A stretch of 64,000 nucleotides of DNA from Candidatus Nitricoxidireducens bremensis (GCA_030247725.1 JAOTRT010000003.1:1-64000), one strand, 5' to 3'. Numbered from the stretch's first letter, positions 1 to 8,491 are shown. Numbers and translations: made by a program. The notes: generated by a model not told the origin, from the letters alone.

Positions 1-55
1 TGTTGTACCGGTCAAAGCCACCTGCCGAGAGCGTCAGTTGTTTCATCGTTTTCAT
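1..55 (-). CDS. Transposase, IS5-family-like, N-terminal fragment (runs off window)
   Basis: The reverse strand from 55 reads MKTMKQLTLSAGGFDRYN and continues off the window. A start MKQLTLxxxGFxRY is typical of IS5-family DDE transposases. The start could be the first Met (55) or the second (46). Only 18 residues are visible, so no catalytic residue can be checked. Identification is by N-terminal resemblance alone. Confidence 0.55.
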   Translation of the reverse strand, partial: MKTMKQLTLSAGGFDRYN

Positions 56-123
56 CCGTGTGTGCGAGGTCGTTCGTCTGACATGACTCCGATGAAATCG
101 TTCACACCTTATTCAGACCTTCC
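1..123 (-). mobile_element. Edge of an IS5-family-like insertion sequence (partial)
   Basis: The left edge of the window carries the 5' end of a transposase gene on the minus strand, followed by about 70 bp of non-coding DNA that ends in a putative terminal inverted repeat (GGAAGGTCTGAATAAGG, read inward on the minus strand, about 103-123). It is abutted by CTAG at 124-127, which fits the short YTAR-type target sites of IS5 elements. The other end lies outside the window, so the target duplication cannot be confirmed. The insertion lies 27 bp from an attC site, apparently inside the preceding integron cassette. Confidence 0.6.
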
Positions 124-150
124 CTAGTCGCCGCCGACACCCGCGGTTCA

Positions 151-233
151 GTCCAACGAGGTTTATCCGCCGCCATGACCCTCTCTACTCGTCCCGTTTG
201 CCTGCCGCGGCGGATAAGCGCTATTCGTTGGGC
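151..233 (+). other. Integron attC recombination site
   Basis: The segment has attC architecture. An R'' box GTCCAAC (151-157, fits RYYYAAC) and an R' box GTTGGGC (227-233, fits GTTRRRY) are complementary and extended to nine bases with one mismatch. Inside them are perfectly complementary 11-base L boxes, TTATCCGCCGC and GCGGCGGATAA (163-173, 207-217). The inner spacers are unequal (3 and 7 bases), as in folded attC sites. Total length is 83 bp. The next reading frame starts 5 bases after the R' box, as expected for a downstream cassette. No integrase gene is in the window. Confidence 0.8.
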
Positions 234-238
234 CTCTT

Positions 239-643
239 ATGAGTAATTTCGACGACCGCGTGAAGGAGGTTACAGATCGCACCTTTTCGGCTATGCAGTC
301 GTTTTGGTCGGCGATGCTTACCGCTCATACCGTTATGCTCTCTGTTGCGGTTGCACTGCCTGCTATCAGCCCATCGCCAGACCAATGGCAAATCAGATTT
401 GTTGGGCTCCTCGCGACGGCGTCAATCTTTGCGCTGCTTCTCAACTTTGCTGCTTTGCGAATGCAATATGAAGCAATCGGTGTTCGTCTCCACAACCACG
501 AATCGGAACTAACCGAAGAGGAGCGCCGAAAGGACATTTCCACAGCCTTATGGCGAAATCGTCTCATCCGGGTTGTAGAACCGTCGGCGGCTGCTTCACT
601 GCTTGTTGAAGCATGCTTGCTCATGTTGGTTCTGCTTCGGTGA
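239..643 (+). CDS. Integron cassette protein, small predicted membrane protein
   Basis: A 134-residue protein that I do not recognise. It begins with a charged stretch of about 20 residues, followed by hydrophobic segments near residues 22-44 and 52-74 and a third at the C-terminus (about 114-133), so it is probably a three-pass inner membrane protein with a charged loop at about 75-105. The ATG lies immediately after the attC R' box, the normal position of a cassette gene. Base composition is visibly lower in GC than the housekeeping genes, consistent with transfer. Expression would depend on a cassette-array promoter to the left. Function unknown. Confidence 0.75.
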   Translation: MSNFDDRVKEVTDRTFSAMQSFWSAMLTAHTVMLSVAVALPAISPSPDQWQIRFVGLLATASIFALLLNFAALRMQYEAIGVRLHNHESELTEEERRKDISTALWRNRLIRVVEPSAAASLLVEACLLMLVLLR

Positions 644-649
644 AGGGCG

Positions 650-733
650 GCCCAACCCATCATTCCACCGGGCCTGCGCGAAAAGCCGCTCAGGCGGCTA
701 TGAATCCGATATGCCGACTCCGATATGCCGACT
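650..733 (+). other. Half attC remnant and 14-bp tandem repeat
   Basis: GCCCAAC at 650-656 has the R'' (RYYYAAC) pattern and lies seven bases after the stop of the cassette gene, where its own attC should begin. No matching GTTGGGC partner follows within 150 bp, so the site looks decayed or deleted. CCGATATGCCGACT is duplicated head to tail at 706-719 and 720-733, near the presumed breakpoint. Either this is the broken end of the array or the resemblance is chance. Confidence 0.4.
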
Positions 734-738
734 TGCGT

Positions 739-759
739 TATAACTACAACGTAACTACA
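739..759 (+). promoter_or_regulatory. Putative promoter/operator of brnTA
   Basis: TATAAC at 739-744 resembles a -10 element. It overlaps two direct repeats TAACTACA (741-748 and 752-759) with an 11-bp period, one helical turn, directly before the brnT start. BrnA-type antitoxins repress their own operon, so these repeats are candidate operator sites. This is inference from position and symmetry. Confidence 0.4.
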
Positions 760-767
760 CTCGCTTC

Positions 768-1049
768 ATGAGCGAACTGCATTTCGAGTGGGACGCCAGG
801 AAGGCCGCCGCCAACATCAAGAAGCACGGCGTGAGCTTTGAGGAGGCGAAATCCGCTTTCTACGATGAACGCGCCAAGCTCATCGACGACCCCGACCATT
901 CGGAAGACGAAGATCGTTTCGTCCTTCTCGGACTGAGTTCCGCGCTAAGTCTCTTGGTTGTTTGCCACTGCTGCCGGGGCGATGATGGAATCATCCGCAT
1001 CATCTCTGCGCGCAAGGCGACGGCCAAGGAAGCGAAGTCCTACTCGTAA
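768..1049 (+). CDS. brnT: BrnT family type II toxin
   Basis: A 93-residue protein with the BrnT plan: an N-terminal FEWDARKAAANIKKHGVSFE motif, a DDP/H segment and a C-terminal RIISARKATAKE motif. BrnT is a RelE-fold ribonuclease toxin that inhibits translation. The motif residues expected for the family (W, K-H-G-V-F, RxISAR) are all present, so the toxin appears intact. It is followed after ten bases by the brnA antitoxin gene, the usual toxin-first order. It lies next to an integron cassette remnant, a common setting for such modules. Confidence 0.88.
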   Translation: MSELHFEWDARKAAANIKKHGVSFEEAKSAFYDERAKLIDDPDHSEDEDRFVLLGLSSALSLLVVCHCCRGDDGIIRIISARKATAKEAKSYS

Positions 1050-1059
1050 AGGTGTCACC

Positions 1060-1269
1060 ATGCGCAAGGAATATGACTTCTCCAGCGGCAGAAAGAACCC
1101 CTACGCTTCCCAGTTGAAGAAGCAGGTAACCATCCGCCTGGACGAGGAGTCCATCGATTACTTCAAGTCCCTGTCTGAAGAGGTCGGTATCCCATACCAA
1201 AGCCTCATCAATCTGTATTTGCGGGATTGCGCGGCCTCGCAGCGCAAGCTGAACCTCAATTGGAAATAG
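1060..1269 (+). CDS. brnA: BrnA family antitoxin
   Basis: A 69-residue protein with a ribbon-helix-helix core: KKQVTIRLDEESIDYFKSL followed by a helix around GIPYQSLINLYLRD. This is the DNA-binding form of BrnA antitoxins, which bind BrnT and repress the operon. I chose the ATG at 1060, ten bases after the brnT stop, because the upstream extension overlaps brnT heavily and does not resemble the family. The C-terminus ends in a short basic tail. Confidence 0.85.
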   Translation: MRKEYDFSSGRKNPYASQLKKQVTIRLDEESIDYFKSLSEEVGIPYQSLINLYLRDCAASQRKLNLNWK

Positions 1270-1444
1270 GCCTTCTGGGTTGCGTTTCAGCTTTCACTTG
1301 AAAGGGACGCTCGCGACGCCACGTTCCGCGCCAGCCCACCCGGGGCGGCGGTGACGGCGGTAGGGGCGATGCGACCAACTTAGCGGACGCGCGTGGCGGG
1401 AGCAGCGGTCCTGCCGTCGGCGCCGCCGCTTCGCGCTCCGAACG

Positions 1445-2347
1445 CTAGGCGGCGCAACAGGGCACCGCCCTCACCCGCGGCACCCGGTCCAGCGACCAGT
1501 TCGCCAGCGCCCATTCCCACGCCTCACCCAGTGACGCCAAGCCGACCGGCGGTTGCTGCCCGAGGAAGTCCAGCGCCGCCACAAAGGCAGGCAGCGGATC
1601 GGCAAGGTCGATGGGCGGGGCAAGGGTCTGCTTGGAGAGCTTCTCCCCGGCGGTATTCACGGCCACGGGCAGGTGGGCATAGGCGGGCGTCGAGAACCCG
1701 AGACAACGCTGAAGGAATATCTGCCGCGGCGTGGAATCCAGCAGGTCGGCGCCGCGCACCACGTGGGTGATGCCCTGGTCGGCGTCGTCGGCCACCACGG
1801 CGAGCTGATAGGCGAAATAGCCGTCGGCCCGCAGCAGCACGAAGTCGCCCACTTCCGTCGCCAGCCGTTGGCAGACGCGGCCCTGGATCGCATCGTCGAA
1901 GCCGATGGTCTCGTCGCCGACCCGCAGCCGCCAGGCACGCGGCGACTTGCCCGACGCCAGCCCATTGCGGCAGATGCCCGGATAGATGACCGCACCGTCG
2001 TGGGCCAGGGGCGCGCCGGCCAACTCCTTGCGCGTGCAGGCGCAAGGGTAGGCAAGGCGCGCAGCGATCAGGCCGTCAAGAACCTCGCGGTAGCGGGCCT
2101 TGCGCCGGCTCTGCACCATGACCTCGCCGTGCCACTCGAAACCCAGGGCCTCCAGGGTGCGCAGGATGGCGGCGGCGGATTCGGCCGAGCAGCGCGGTTC
2201 GTCCACGTCCTCCATGCGGACCAACCATTGGCCGCCCCGGACCCGCGCCTCCAGGCAGCTGCCGAGGGCCGCCACGAGGGAGCCGAAGTGCAGGGGACCG
2301 GTGGGGGAAGGGGCGAAACGCCCCCGATAAGAACTCGATTTCGTCAT
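1445..2347 (-). CDS. gluQ: Glutamyl-Q tRNA(Asp) synthetase
   Basis: A 300-residue truncated glutamyl-tRNA synthetase paralogue that attaches glutamate to queuosine in tRNA(Asp). The N-terminus has RFAPSPTGPLHFGS, with HFGS as the HIGH-type ATP site (residues 20-23). EKLSKQ is the KMSKS counterpart near the C-terminus. Cysteines in YPCACTRKE and YPGIC match the GluQ zinc site. The anticodon-binding domain is absent, as in the family. I used the ATG at 2347, since the 18 upstream residues do not resemble family members. It is divergent from the thioredoxin gene. Confidence 0.9.
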   Translation of the reverse strand: MTKSSSYRGRFAPSPTGPLHFGSLVAALGSCLEARVRGGQWLVRMEDVDEPRCSAESAAAILRTLEALGFEWHGEVMVQSRRKARYREVLDGLIAARLAYPCACTRKELAGAPLAHDGAVIYPGICRNGLASGKSPRAWRLRVGDETIGFDDAIQGRVCQRLATEVGDFVLLRADGYFAYQLAVVADDADQGITHVVRGADLLDSTPRQIFLQRCLGFSTPAYAHLPVAVNTAGEKLSKQTLAPPIDLADPLPAFVAALDFLGQQPPVGLASLGEAWEWALANWSLDRVPRVRAVPCCAA

Positions 2348-2423
2348 CGGCGCGATTGATACCACGGCCAACCGGAAACAGGTAGCATGCCCGCTCGACA
2401 ACTAAACAGGACGGGACTGCGCC

Positions 2424-2786
2424 ATGGCCACCATCGAACTCACGACGGAGAACTTCAAGGAGACCATCTCCGGCAACGACATCGTGATCATCGATTTCTG
2501 GGCCTCCTGGTGCGCCCCCTGCCGGTCCTTCGCGCCCACTTTCGAGGCAGCCTCGGAGAAATACGCGGACATCGCCTTCGCCAAGGTGAATACCGAAGAG
2601 CAGCAGGAACTGGCCGGCGCCTTCAACATCCGTTCGATTCCGACGCTGATGGTGTTCCGCGAGCAGGTCATCCTCTTCGCCGAGGCCGGTGCCCTGCCCG
2701 CCGCCGCCCTCGACCAGCTGATCGAGCAGGTGCGTTCCCTCGACATGGCGGAAGTGCGCAAGGAAATCGAGGCCCAGGGCAACTGA
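2424..2786 (+). CDS. Thioredoxin
   Basis: A 120-residue thioredoxin-fold protein with the classic WCAPC active site (C30, C33) and the cis-proline loop SIPTL (P73). It is cytoplasmic, with no signal peptide, and reduces protein disulfides with electrons from thioredoxin reductase. The N-terminus (ELTTENFKETI) is typical of the secondary thioredoxins found in betaproteobacteria rather than the main TrxA, so I leave the symbol blank. It stands alone, divergent from gluQ, with no reductase nearby. Confidence 0.88.
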   Translation: MATIELTTENFKETISGNDIVIIDFWASWCAPCRSFAPTFEAASEKYADIAFAKVNTEEQQELAGAFNIRSIPTLMVFREQVILFAEAGALPAAALDQLIEQVRSLDMAEVRKEIEAQGN

Positions 2787-2810
2787 GGCCCCGCCGCCGC
2801 GCCCCGGCCG

Positions 2811-3419
2811 TCAGAGCTGGGGCCGCGGGTAACTCCAGACCTGCTTGCAGTGGTCGATCTCGGCGTCGGTCATGGTCGGCTTGATGACGCAGGACTTTTC
2901 GCGGGCAACGGCCTGGCGCTTGAGTTCCTCGCGCCTTTCCTCGTCGGCACGGCGCTTCGCCTCGATGGCGTCCTGACGGCGCCTCTCCTCGGCTTCCTTC
3001 GCCGCCTGCTCGGCCTTGAATTTGCTCTCGGCGATCTTCAGCGATTCCTCCGCCATGCGCGCCACTTCCTCGGCGCGGGCCTTGGTCTCCAGTTCGTCGC
3101 GCTTGGCGATGGCGGCTTTCTCCGCGGCGTCGGCCTCGCCGGCCTGGGACTTCGCTGCGTCGGCAGCTACGGCCTTCGCCGCCGCACTGCCGGCCACCGC
3201 GCCGGCGGCGGCGCCTGCCGCGGAATAGCGGATGCTGGGGACGACATTGATATCCACGTCGCGCTTGGCTTCGTCCGCATCCGCCTTCGGCTTCGACGCC
3301 GCGGACGAGGACGAGCTGCTGCGGGACGACGCCCCCACCCGCTTGGCTTCCGCCTGGGCGGCGGCCAGGGCGAAGCAGACGGCAAGCGCCGCCGTCAGGG
3401 CCTGATGTTTCCTTTTCAT
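2811..3419 (-). CDS. Secreted Ala/Lys-rich coiled-coil protein of unknown function
   Basis: A 202-residue protein with a Sec signal peptide (MKRKHQ, a hydrophobic Ala-rich stretch, then AEAKR), a serine-rich linker, an Ala/Gly-rich segment and a long charged helix rich in Ala, Glu, Lys and Arg (about residues 95-175) that should form a coiled coil. A short C-terminal domain contains two cysteines (SCVIK, DHCKQ). I chose the ATG at 3419 because GGGAGGAAG lies just upstream and the signal peptide begins there. I do not recognise the family. Periplasmic location is inferred. Confidence 0.65.
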   Translation of the reverse strand: MKRKHQALTAALAVCFALAAAQAEAKRVGASSRSSSSSSAASKPKADADEAKRDVDINVVPSIRYSAAGAAAGAVAGSAAAKAVAADAAKSQAGEADAAEKAAIAKRDELETKARAEEVARMAEESLKIAESKFKAEQAAKEAEERRRQDAIEAKRRADEERREELKRQAVAREKSCVIKPTMTDAEIDHCKQVWSYPRPQL

Positions 3420-3496
3420 GATCGAGCTTCCTCCCATCCGGTTTCGGGCAAGCCTACCGCGTCGTTCGCCGTTGCGCCAGCCCGCCAGCCCGCCAA

Positions 3497-3832
3497 TCAC
3501 GCCGCCTGCGTCGCTTGGCGGATCGCCTCGGCGGCCCACTGGTTGAGGCTTAGCCCGTGAGCGGCGGCAGCGATGACGGCGGCCTCGTGCAACTCGGGAT
3601 CAACGCGCAGGGAGAACTTGCCGGAAAAGTGCTTGTGCGGATCGACGCCATCCTCGGCGCAGGCTTCAAGGAATACGCGCAACGAGATTTCGCCCTCGCG
3701 GCGCAGACCATCAACATCCTTGGCGTAGAAGTCGGCACCGCCGTTCAGCCCAACGAATTCTCCCCGGAACATCTGGATGTCCGGGTCAAACGCGATGACC
3801 GCCTGATAACCGTTGATCGTCATGGTATTCAT
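3497..3832 (-). CDS. hicB: HicB family antitoxin
   Basis: A 111-residue HicB-type antitoxin. The N-terminal part (YQAVIAFDPDIQMFRGEFVG) is the partly degraded RNase-H-like fold typical of HicB. The C-terminal half (FSLRVDPELHEAAVIAAAAHGLSLNQWAAEAI) is a ribbon-helix-helix DNA-binding domain. It neutralises the HicA ribonuclease and probably represses the pair. Its start overlaps the upstream hicA stop by four bases, giving translational coupling. Confidence 0.88.
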   Translation of the reverse strand: MNTMTINGYQAVIAFDPDIQMFRGEFVGLNGGADFYAKDVDGLRREGEISLRVFLEACAEDGVDPHKHFSGKFSLRVDPELHEAAVIAAAAHGLSLNQWAAEAIRQATQAA

Positions 3833-4083
3833 GATTTCACTCCGTGATCTTCAAACCACTTGCGGATGGACTCGACCGCCCCCTTATCCATCGTCGGCTC
3901 GGGATGGGGCCGATGAAACACCCGCCGGTCGTCAAACAGGCGCACCAACACCCACGAACCTTCCCGTTCTGCCACCTGGCCACCCATTTCGATAAACAGG
4001 GCCTCGATGTCGGCCCAACGGACATTCGCCGAGACAGGCCGGGAAAATATCAGTTCGAGGGTGCGTTGGTGCCTTCGCTTCAC
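3829..4083 (-). CDS. hicA: HicA family mRNA interferase toxin
   Basis: An 84-residue HicA-like toxin that begins with a GTG codon. It has the double-stranded RNA-binding-like fold seen in HicA, and the motif GSWVLVRLFDDRRVFHRPHPEP contains the catalytic-type histidine region. HicA cleaves mRNA when HicB is lost. It is somewhat longer at the N-terminus than minimal HicA. hicA precedes hicB with a four-base overlap. The AT-rich stretch just upstream (about 4086-4120) is the likely promoter. Confidence 0.82.
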   Translation of the reverse strand: MKRRHQRTLELIFSRPVSANVRWADIEALFIEMGGQVAEREGSWVLVRLFDDRRVFHRPHPEPTMDKGAVESIRKWFEDHGVKS

Positions 4084-4195
4084 GGCATGATGGTATCAGA
4101 TAGTGGTGCCACAATTCTAGTGACGGCCAGAACCCCGCATGTGCCTGACCATACGGGGTCTTATCTGTCCGGCGGAGTCAGCCGAAATCAGATGT

Positions 4196-5290
4196 TCAGA
4201 CGTTGAACAGGAAGTTCAGAACGTCGCCGTCCTTGACGACGTAGTCCTTGCCTTCCGCCCGCATCTTGCCGGCCTCCTTGGCGCCCGCCTCGCCCTTGCA
4301 GGCGATGAAGTCGCCGAAGGCGATGGTCTGGGCGCGGATGAAGCCCTTCTCGAAGTCGGTGTGGATGACGCCGGCGGCCTGGGGTGCGGTGTCGCCGGCA
4401 TGGATGGTCCAGGCGCGCACTTCCTTGACGCCGGCGGTGAAGTAGGTCTGCAGGCCCAACAGGTGGTAGCCGGCGCGGATCAGGCGGTTGAGGCCCGGTT
4501 CGTCCATGCCCATGTCGGAGAGGAAGATCGCCTTGTCCTCGTCCGCCAGCTCGGCGATCTCGGCCTCGATGGCGGCGCAGATGGCGACCACTTCGGCGCC
4601 TTCCTTGGCGGCGTGGGCGCGTACGGCGTCCAGGTGCGGATTGTTCTCGAAGCCGCCTTCCTTGACGTTGGCGACGTAGAGCACGGGCTTGGCGGTGATA
4701 AGAAAGAATTGCCGCAGGTTGGCCTTCTCTTCCTTCGAGAGGTCCAGGGCGCGCACCGGCTTGCCTTCGTTGAGCTGGGCCAGGCACTTTTCGAGCGCGG
4801 CAGCGATCAGCTTGGCGTCCTTGTCGCCGCCGGCCTTGGCCTGCTTGCTGTAGCGGTTCAGGGCCTTCTCGACGGTGGCCATGTCGGCCAGGGCCAGTTC
4901 GGTGTCGATGACCTCAATGTCGGAGAGCGGGTCCACCTTGCCGGCCACGTGCACCACGTTGTCGTCGGCGAAGCAGCGCACCACGTGCACGACGGCGTCG
5001 GTCTCGCGGATGTTGGCGAGAAACTGGTTGCCGAGGCCCTCGCCCTTGGAGGCGCCCGCCACCAGGCCGGCGATGTCCACGAATTCGACGATGGCGTGCT
5101 GGATCTTCTGCGGCTTGACGATGGCCGCCAGCTGATCGAGGCGCGGATCGGGCACTTCGACGATGCCGACGTTGGGTTCGATGGTGCAGAAGGGATAATT
5201 TTCAGCAGCGATGCCGGACTTGGTCAGCGCGTTGAACAGGGTGGACTTGCCGACGTTGGGCAGGCCGACGATGCCGCATTTGAGGCTCAT
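4196..5290 (-). CDS. ychF: Redox-regulated ATPase YchF (Obg family)
   Basis: A 364-residue universally conserved P-loop protein. The G1 motif is GLPNVGKS (residues 9-16), and the G4 motif is NVKE instead of NKxD, which explains the preference of YchF for ATP over GTP. A central coiled-coil domain and a C-terminal TGS domain ending in [13 protein letters not shown] follow. It binds ribosomes and is linked to oxidative-stress control. It is the last gene of the ispE-prs-rplY-pth-ychF order that is conserved in betaproteobacteria. Confidence 0.97.
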   Translation of the reverse strand: MSLKCGIVGLPNVGKSTLFNALTKSGIAAENYPFCTIEPNVGIVEVPDPRLDQLAAIVKPQKIQHAIVEFVDIAGLVAGASKGEGLGNQFLANIRETDAVVHVVRCFADDNVVHVAGKVDPLSDIEVIDTELALADMATVEKALNRYSKQAKAGGDKDAKLIAAALEKCLAQLNEGKPVRALDLSKEEKANLRQFFLITAKPVLYVANVKEGGFENNPHLDAVRAHAAKEGAEVVAICAAIEAEIAELADEDKAIFLSDMGMDEPGLNRLIRAGYHLLGLQTYFTAGVKEVRAWTIHAGDTAPQAAGVIHTDFEKGFIRAQTIAFGDFIACKGEAGAKEAGKMRAEGKDYVVKDGDVLNFLFNV

Positions 5291-5389
5291 GGGGTTTCCG
5301 ATCCTAAGGGGTGCTGGCGCGGGCGCCGGACGGCCGCGCGAAAGGGCGGATTTTAGCCGCTATCGGCCCTGCGCCCAAGGAAAAGCGCC

Positions 5390-5974
5390 TCAGGGACGCG
5401 CTTCCCGCTCCGCCAGTTCGCGCCGCAGGCGTTCCAGCCCGCGGCGGTAGGCCTCGGCGTCGCCGTAGTCGAGGAAACGGTGGTAGCGGTCGTGGGCAGC
5501 CTCCATGCGGCGCGCGTGCTTGATGGGGCACCAGTACTGCTCGGTGCGGGCGGCCACCTCCCGCAGGTAGGCGGCGACGCCGTTGCCATAAGAGCAGTAG
5601 AGACAGTTGAACTTCTCGATGGCGTTGAGATAGGGCAGGTCCTGCCGGTCAATGACGACGTAGTCGGCACGGCGCACGCGCGGAATGCCGTAGATCGGGA
5701 AGCAGACCCATTGATAGGCCGTGACGAACAGGTCCATCAACAGGAAGGGCAGCCAGCCGAGGTAGATGAGGGGCGCCGTGAGGGCGACGAGGGGGCGCGT
5801 GCGCAGCAGGAAGGCGACCAGTCCCGTGCGGTAGCTGCGCTGCTGGCGGCGCAGCTCATCGGCGAGTCGCTCGCGCTTCTGCTCGAACTCCTCCCGCGCC
5901 TGGCGGTATTCCTCTTCCAGTTCCTCCTGGAGTGAATGGATGCGCGCCAGCAGCTCGTCGACTTTTTCCTTCAT
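5390..5974 (-). CDS. Conserved membrane protein with N-terminal coiled coil, function unknown
   Basis: A 194-residue protein. Residues 1-48 form a highly charged helix (Glu/Arg rich, heptad-like). One or two membrane segments follow at about 52-95. The C-terminal part contains FNCLYCSYGNG, a CxxC pair that could bind metal or be redox active, plus several conserved-looking aromatic and His/Arg residues (YWCPIKHARR). I do not recognise a named family. It sits between pth and ychF on the same strand, and its start 99 bases from the pth end suggests a separate transcript or read-through. Confidence 0.7.
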   Translation of the reverse strand: MKEKVDELLARIHSLQEELEEEYRQAREEFEQKRERLADELRRQQRSYRTGLVAFLLRTRPLVALTAPLIYLGWLPFLLMDLFVTAYQWVCFPIYGIPRVRRADYVVIDRQDLPYLNAIEKFNCLYCSYGNGVAAYLREVAARTEQYWCPIKHARRMEAAHDRYHRFLDYGDAEAYRRGLERLRRELAEREARP

Positions 5975-6073
5975 GGTGGATCACCCCGCATGCGCCATGC
6001 GCGGCGCATGGACGAGGGGCGAGTTTAACCGGCCGCGACGGCCGGGACGCAGCCAGCGGGGGAAGCCCCCCGC

Positions 6074-6661
6074 TCAGGCCTTGGCGGGCGGCTTGGCGTT
6101 GATCTTCTGGGTGGCCGCGTTGTAGTCGGCCTTGGCGAGCAGGGGCCAGGCCAGCAGGGCGCGGTCGATGGCGGCGTCGATGTCTTCCGCCTCTTCCTTG
6201 CGCGGCGGCTTGAGGACGTAGTTCACCACTTCGTTGCGGTCGCCGGGATGGCCGATGCCGAGACGCAGGCGCCAGTAGTCCTGGGTGCCCAGGTGGCTGG
6301 TGATGTCCTTGAGGCCGTTGTGGCCGCCGAGGCCGCCGCCGAACTTGAGGCGCATCTGGCCCGGCGGCAGGTCGAGTTCGTCGTGCACCACCAGCATCTC
6401 GGACGGCTCGATGCGGTAGAAGTGGGCCAGGGCCTGGACGGCCTGGCCGGAACGGTTCATGAAGGTGGCCGGCATCAGCAGCCAGATGCCGGCGCTGCGG
6501 GCGTTGGCGACCCAGCCGTGGTAGCGGGTCTCCTTGGCGAAGCCGACGCCGAGTTCGCGCGCGAGACGCTCACAAAACCAAAACCCGGCGTTGTGCCGGG
6601 TTTCGGAATAGTCGGCCCCGGGGTTGCCGAGGCCGACAATAAGGCGCAGCGAAGACTGCAA
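6074..6661 (-). CDS. pth: Peptidyl-tRNA hydrolase
   Basis: A 195-residue enzyme that releases peptides from dropped-off peptidyl-tRNA. Visible family motifs are [19 protein letters not shown] with the catalytic His (H23), FMNRSG, and [12 protein letters not shown] with the catalytic Asp, followed by [12 protein letters not shown]. The open frame extends far upstream inside rplY, but homology begins at QSSLRLIVG. The best start is therefore a TTG at 6661, five bases after the rplY stop, which gives the normal family length. Translational coupling to rplY is likely. Confidence 0.93.
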   Translation of the reverse strand: MQSSLRLIVGLGNPGADYSETRHNAGFWFCERLARELGVGFAKETRYHGWVANARSAGIWLLMPATFMNRSGQAVQALAHFYRIEPSEMLVVHDELDLPPGQMRLKFGGGLGGHNGLKDITSHLGTQDYWRLRLGIGHPGDRNEVVNYVLKPPRKEEAEDIDAAIDRALLAWPLLAKADYNAATQKINAKPPAKA

Positions 6662-6665
6662 GGGA

Positions 6666-7334
6666 TTACCGCTTGTCGGTCTTCTCGGACTTCTTCTCGT
6701 TCTTCTTTTCGGCCGGGGGCGCCACCACAACCGGGGCTTCCTCGACGGCTTCCGCGGAGGCGGAACCGCCGCCGCGCACCAGGATGGTGGCGACCACGGG
6801 GTCTTCACCCTTGTGCAGGACGGCTTCGACGCCCTTCGGCAGCTTGAGCTCGGAGACGTGGATGGACTTGCCGCCGACGAGGTCCTTGAGGTCCACTTCG
6901 ACGAACTCGGGCAGGTCCTTCGGCAGGCACTTGACGTCGAGATCGGTCATGACGTGCTGGACCATGCCGCCGGCGAGCTTCACGCCCGGGGCGATGTCGG
7001 CATTCACGAAGTGCAGCGGCACCTTCTGGTGGATCTGATGGGTGGCGTCGATGCGCTGGAAGTCCACGTGCAGGATGAGCTGCTTGTAGGGGTGGCGCTG
7101 GACGTCGCGCAGCAGGCACATTTCCTTCTTGCCGCCGAGGTTGATGGAGAGCACGGACGAGTAGAAAGCTTCCTTGCGCAGGAGCTGGAAAATCTCGTTG
7201 TGGTCCATGTCGAGGGACTGGGGCTTGGCTTCGCCGCCGTAGAGGATGCCGGGAACCCGGCCGGCGCGACGCAGGCGGCGGCTCGCACCCGTGCCCTGCA
7301 GTTCGCGCGCTTGCGCGTTGAATTCGAGTTGCAT
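6666..7334 (-). CDS. rplY: 50S ribosomal protein L25/general stress protein Ctc
   Basis: A 222-residue long-form L25 (CTC type). The N-terminal domain binds 5S rRNA ([20 protein letters not shown]), and the C-terminal beta-rich TL5-type domain follows. The end is an Ala/Val-rich then Lys/Glu-rich tail that is probably disordered. I chose the second Met (7334) because GGAGC lies five bases upstream and homology starts at [10 protein letters not shown]. It sits between prs and pth as in most betaproteobacteria. Confidence 0.95.
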   Translation of the reverse strand: MQLEFNAQARELQGTGASRRLRRAGRVPGILYGGEAKPQSLDMDHNEIFQLLRKEAFYSSVLSINLGGKKEMCLLRDVQRHPYKQLILHVDFQRIDATHQIHQKVPLHFVNADIAPGVKLAGGMVQHVMTDLDVKCLPKDLPEFVEVDLKDLVGGKSIHVSELKLPKGVEAVLHKGEDPVVATILVRGGGSASAEAVEEAPVVVAPPAEKKNEKKSEKTDKR

Positions 7335-7409
7335 TTTTTGCTCCAAATAAAGAACCGTCCGCGACCAGACGATTCGGGTTGAGCCGCGGAAAAGCTCCGC
7401 GGCGAATTC

Positions 7410-8360
7410 TCAATCCATGAACAGCGAGGAGACCGAGTCCTCGTTGCTGATGCGCAGCATGGTCTCGGCCAGCAGGCCGGCGATGGAGACGACGCGGATG
7501 CGCTTGCAGGCCTTGGCGTCCTCGCGCAGCGGGATGGTGTCGGTGACCACCAGCTCGTCGAGTTCGGATTCGTTGATGCGGGCGATGGCCGAGCCGGACA
7601 GCACCGGATGGGTACAGTAGGCGACGACGCGCTTGGCGCCCTGGGCCTTGAGGGCCTGGGCGGCCTTGCAGAGGGTGCCGGCGGTGTCGACGATGTCGTC
7701 CATGATGACGCAGGTGCGGCCGTCCACGTCGCCGATGATGTTCATGACTTCCGACACGTTGGCCTTGGGGCGGCGCTTGTCGATGATGGCGAGGTCGGAT
7801 TCGAGACGCTTGGCGATGGCGCGGGCACGCACCACGCCGCCGACGTCGGGCGACACCACCAGCAGGTCCGGATGGCTCTGCTGCCAAATGTCGCCGAGCA
7901 GGATGGGCGCGGCGTAGATGTTGTCGACGGGAATGTCGAAGAAGCCCTGAATCTGGTCGGCGTGGAGGTCCACCGTCAGCAGGCGCTGGACGCCGGAGGC
8001 CTGCAGCAGGTTGGCGATGACCTTGGCGGTGATGGGCACGCGCGCCGAGCGCGGGCGGCGGTCCTGGCGGGCATAGCCGAAGTACGGGATGGCGGCGGTG
8101 ATGCGGCCGGCCGAGGCGCGCTTGAGGGCGTCGGCGAGGATCACCACTTCCATGAGGCTGTCGTTGGTCGGCTGACAGGTGGGCTGCAGGATGAAGCAGT
8201 CGTGGCCGCGCACGTGTTCGAGGATCTCGACCGTGATCTCGCCGTCCGAGAAGCGTCCGACCGTGGCACGGCCCAGCTTGATGTTGAGCCGCTTGACGAC
8301 ATCGGCCGCCAACTTCGGGTTGGCGTTGCCGGTAAATACCATCAGGCTTTCGAAGGCCAT
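7410..8360 (-). CDS. prs: Ribose-phosphate pyrophosphokinase
   Basis: A 316-residue PRPP synthetase that makes phosphoribosyl pyrophosphate from ribose 5-phosphate and ATP for nucleotide, histidine and NAD synthesis. Motifs present are [10 protein letters not shown], the ATP-loop region [36 protein letters not shown], and the PRPP-binding loop [11 protein letters not shown]. Length matches the family. It lies downstream of the tRNA-Gln gene, with which it may share a transcript from ispE, and upstream of rplY. Confidence 0.97.
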   Translation of the reverse strand: MAFESLMVFTGNANPKLAADVVKRLNIKLGRATVGRFSDGEITVEILEHVRGHDCFILQPTCQPTNDSLMEVVILADALKRASAGRITAAIPYFGYARQDRRPRSARVPITAKVIANLLQASGVQRLLTVDLHADQIQGFFDIPVDNIYAAPILLGDIWQQSHPDLLVVSPDVGGVVRARAIAKRLESDLAIIDKRRPKANVSEVMNIIGDVDGRTCVIMDDIVDTAGTLCKAAQALKAQGAKRVVAYCTHPVLSGSAIARINESELDELVVTDTIPLREDAKACKRIRVVSIAGLLAETMLRISNEDSVSSLFMD

Positions 8361-8414
8361 GGCTGCCTCTGGAAACGAAGCGGGCAGGCTCCGGAAGCCC
8401 GCCCGTCAAGGAAT

Positions 8415-8491
8415 TGGCTGGGGAGGAAGGATTCGAACCTTCGCATGCCGGAATCAAAATCCGGTGCCTTAACCAGCTTGGCGACTCCCCA
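8415..8491 (-). tRNA. tRNA-Gln (anticodon TTG)
   Basis: The reverse strand folds into a cloverleaf of 77 nt including an encoded CCA. The acceptor stem is TGGGGAG with CTCCCCA and discriminator G. The D arm lies within GCCAAGCTGGTTAAGGC, the anticodon stem-loop is CCGGATTTTGATTCCGG with anticodon TTG, and the T arm is GAAGGTTCGAATCCTTC. It lies between ispE and prs, a conserved betaproteobacterial position. Confidence 0.97.

Noticed and set aside
1270..1444. Further attC sites between brnA and gluQ
   Set aside because: No RYYYAAC/GTTRRRY pair with complementary L boxes was found there. The stretch holds nothing else I can identify.
1393..1770. Arg/Pro-rich plus-strand frame at the gluQ 3' end
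   Set aside because: It is largely antisense to gluQ, of low complexity and with no ribosome-binding site.
4137..4166. Imperfect hairpin (ACCCCG/CGGGGT) after ychF as a terminator
   Set aside because: The stem has mismatches, the loop is long and no T-run follows on the relevant strand. It could be part of the hicA promoter region.
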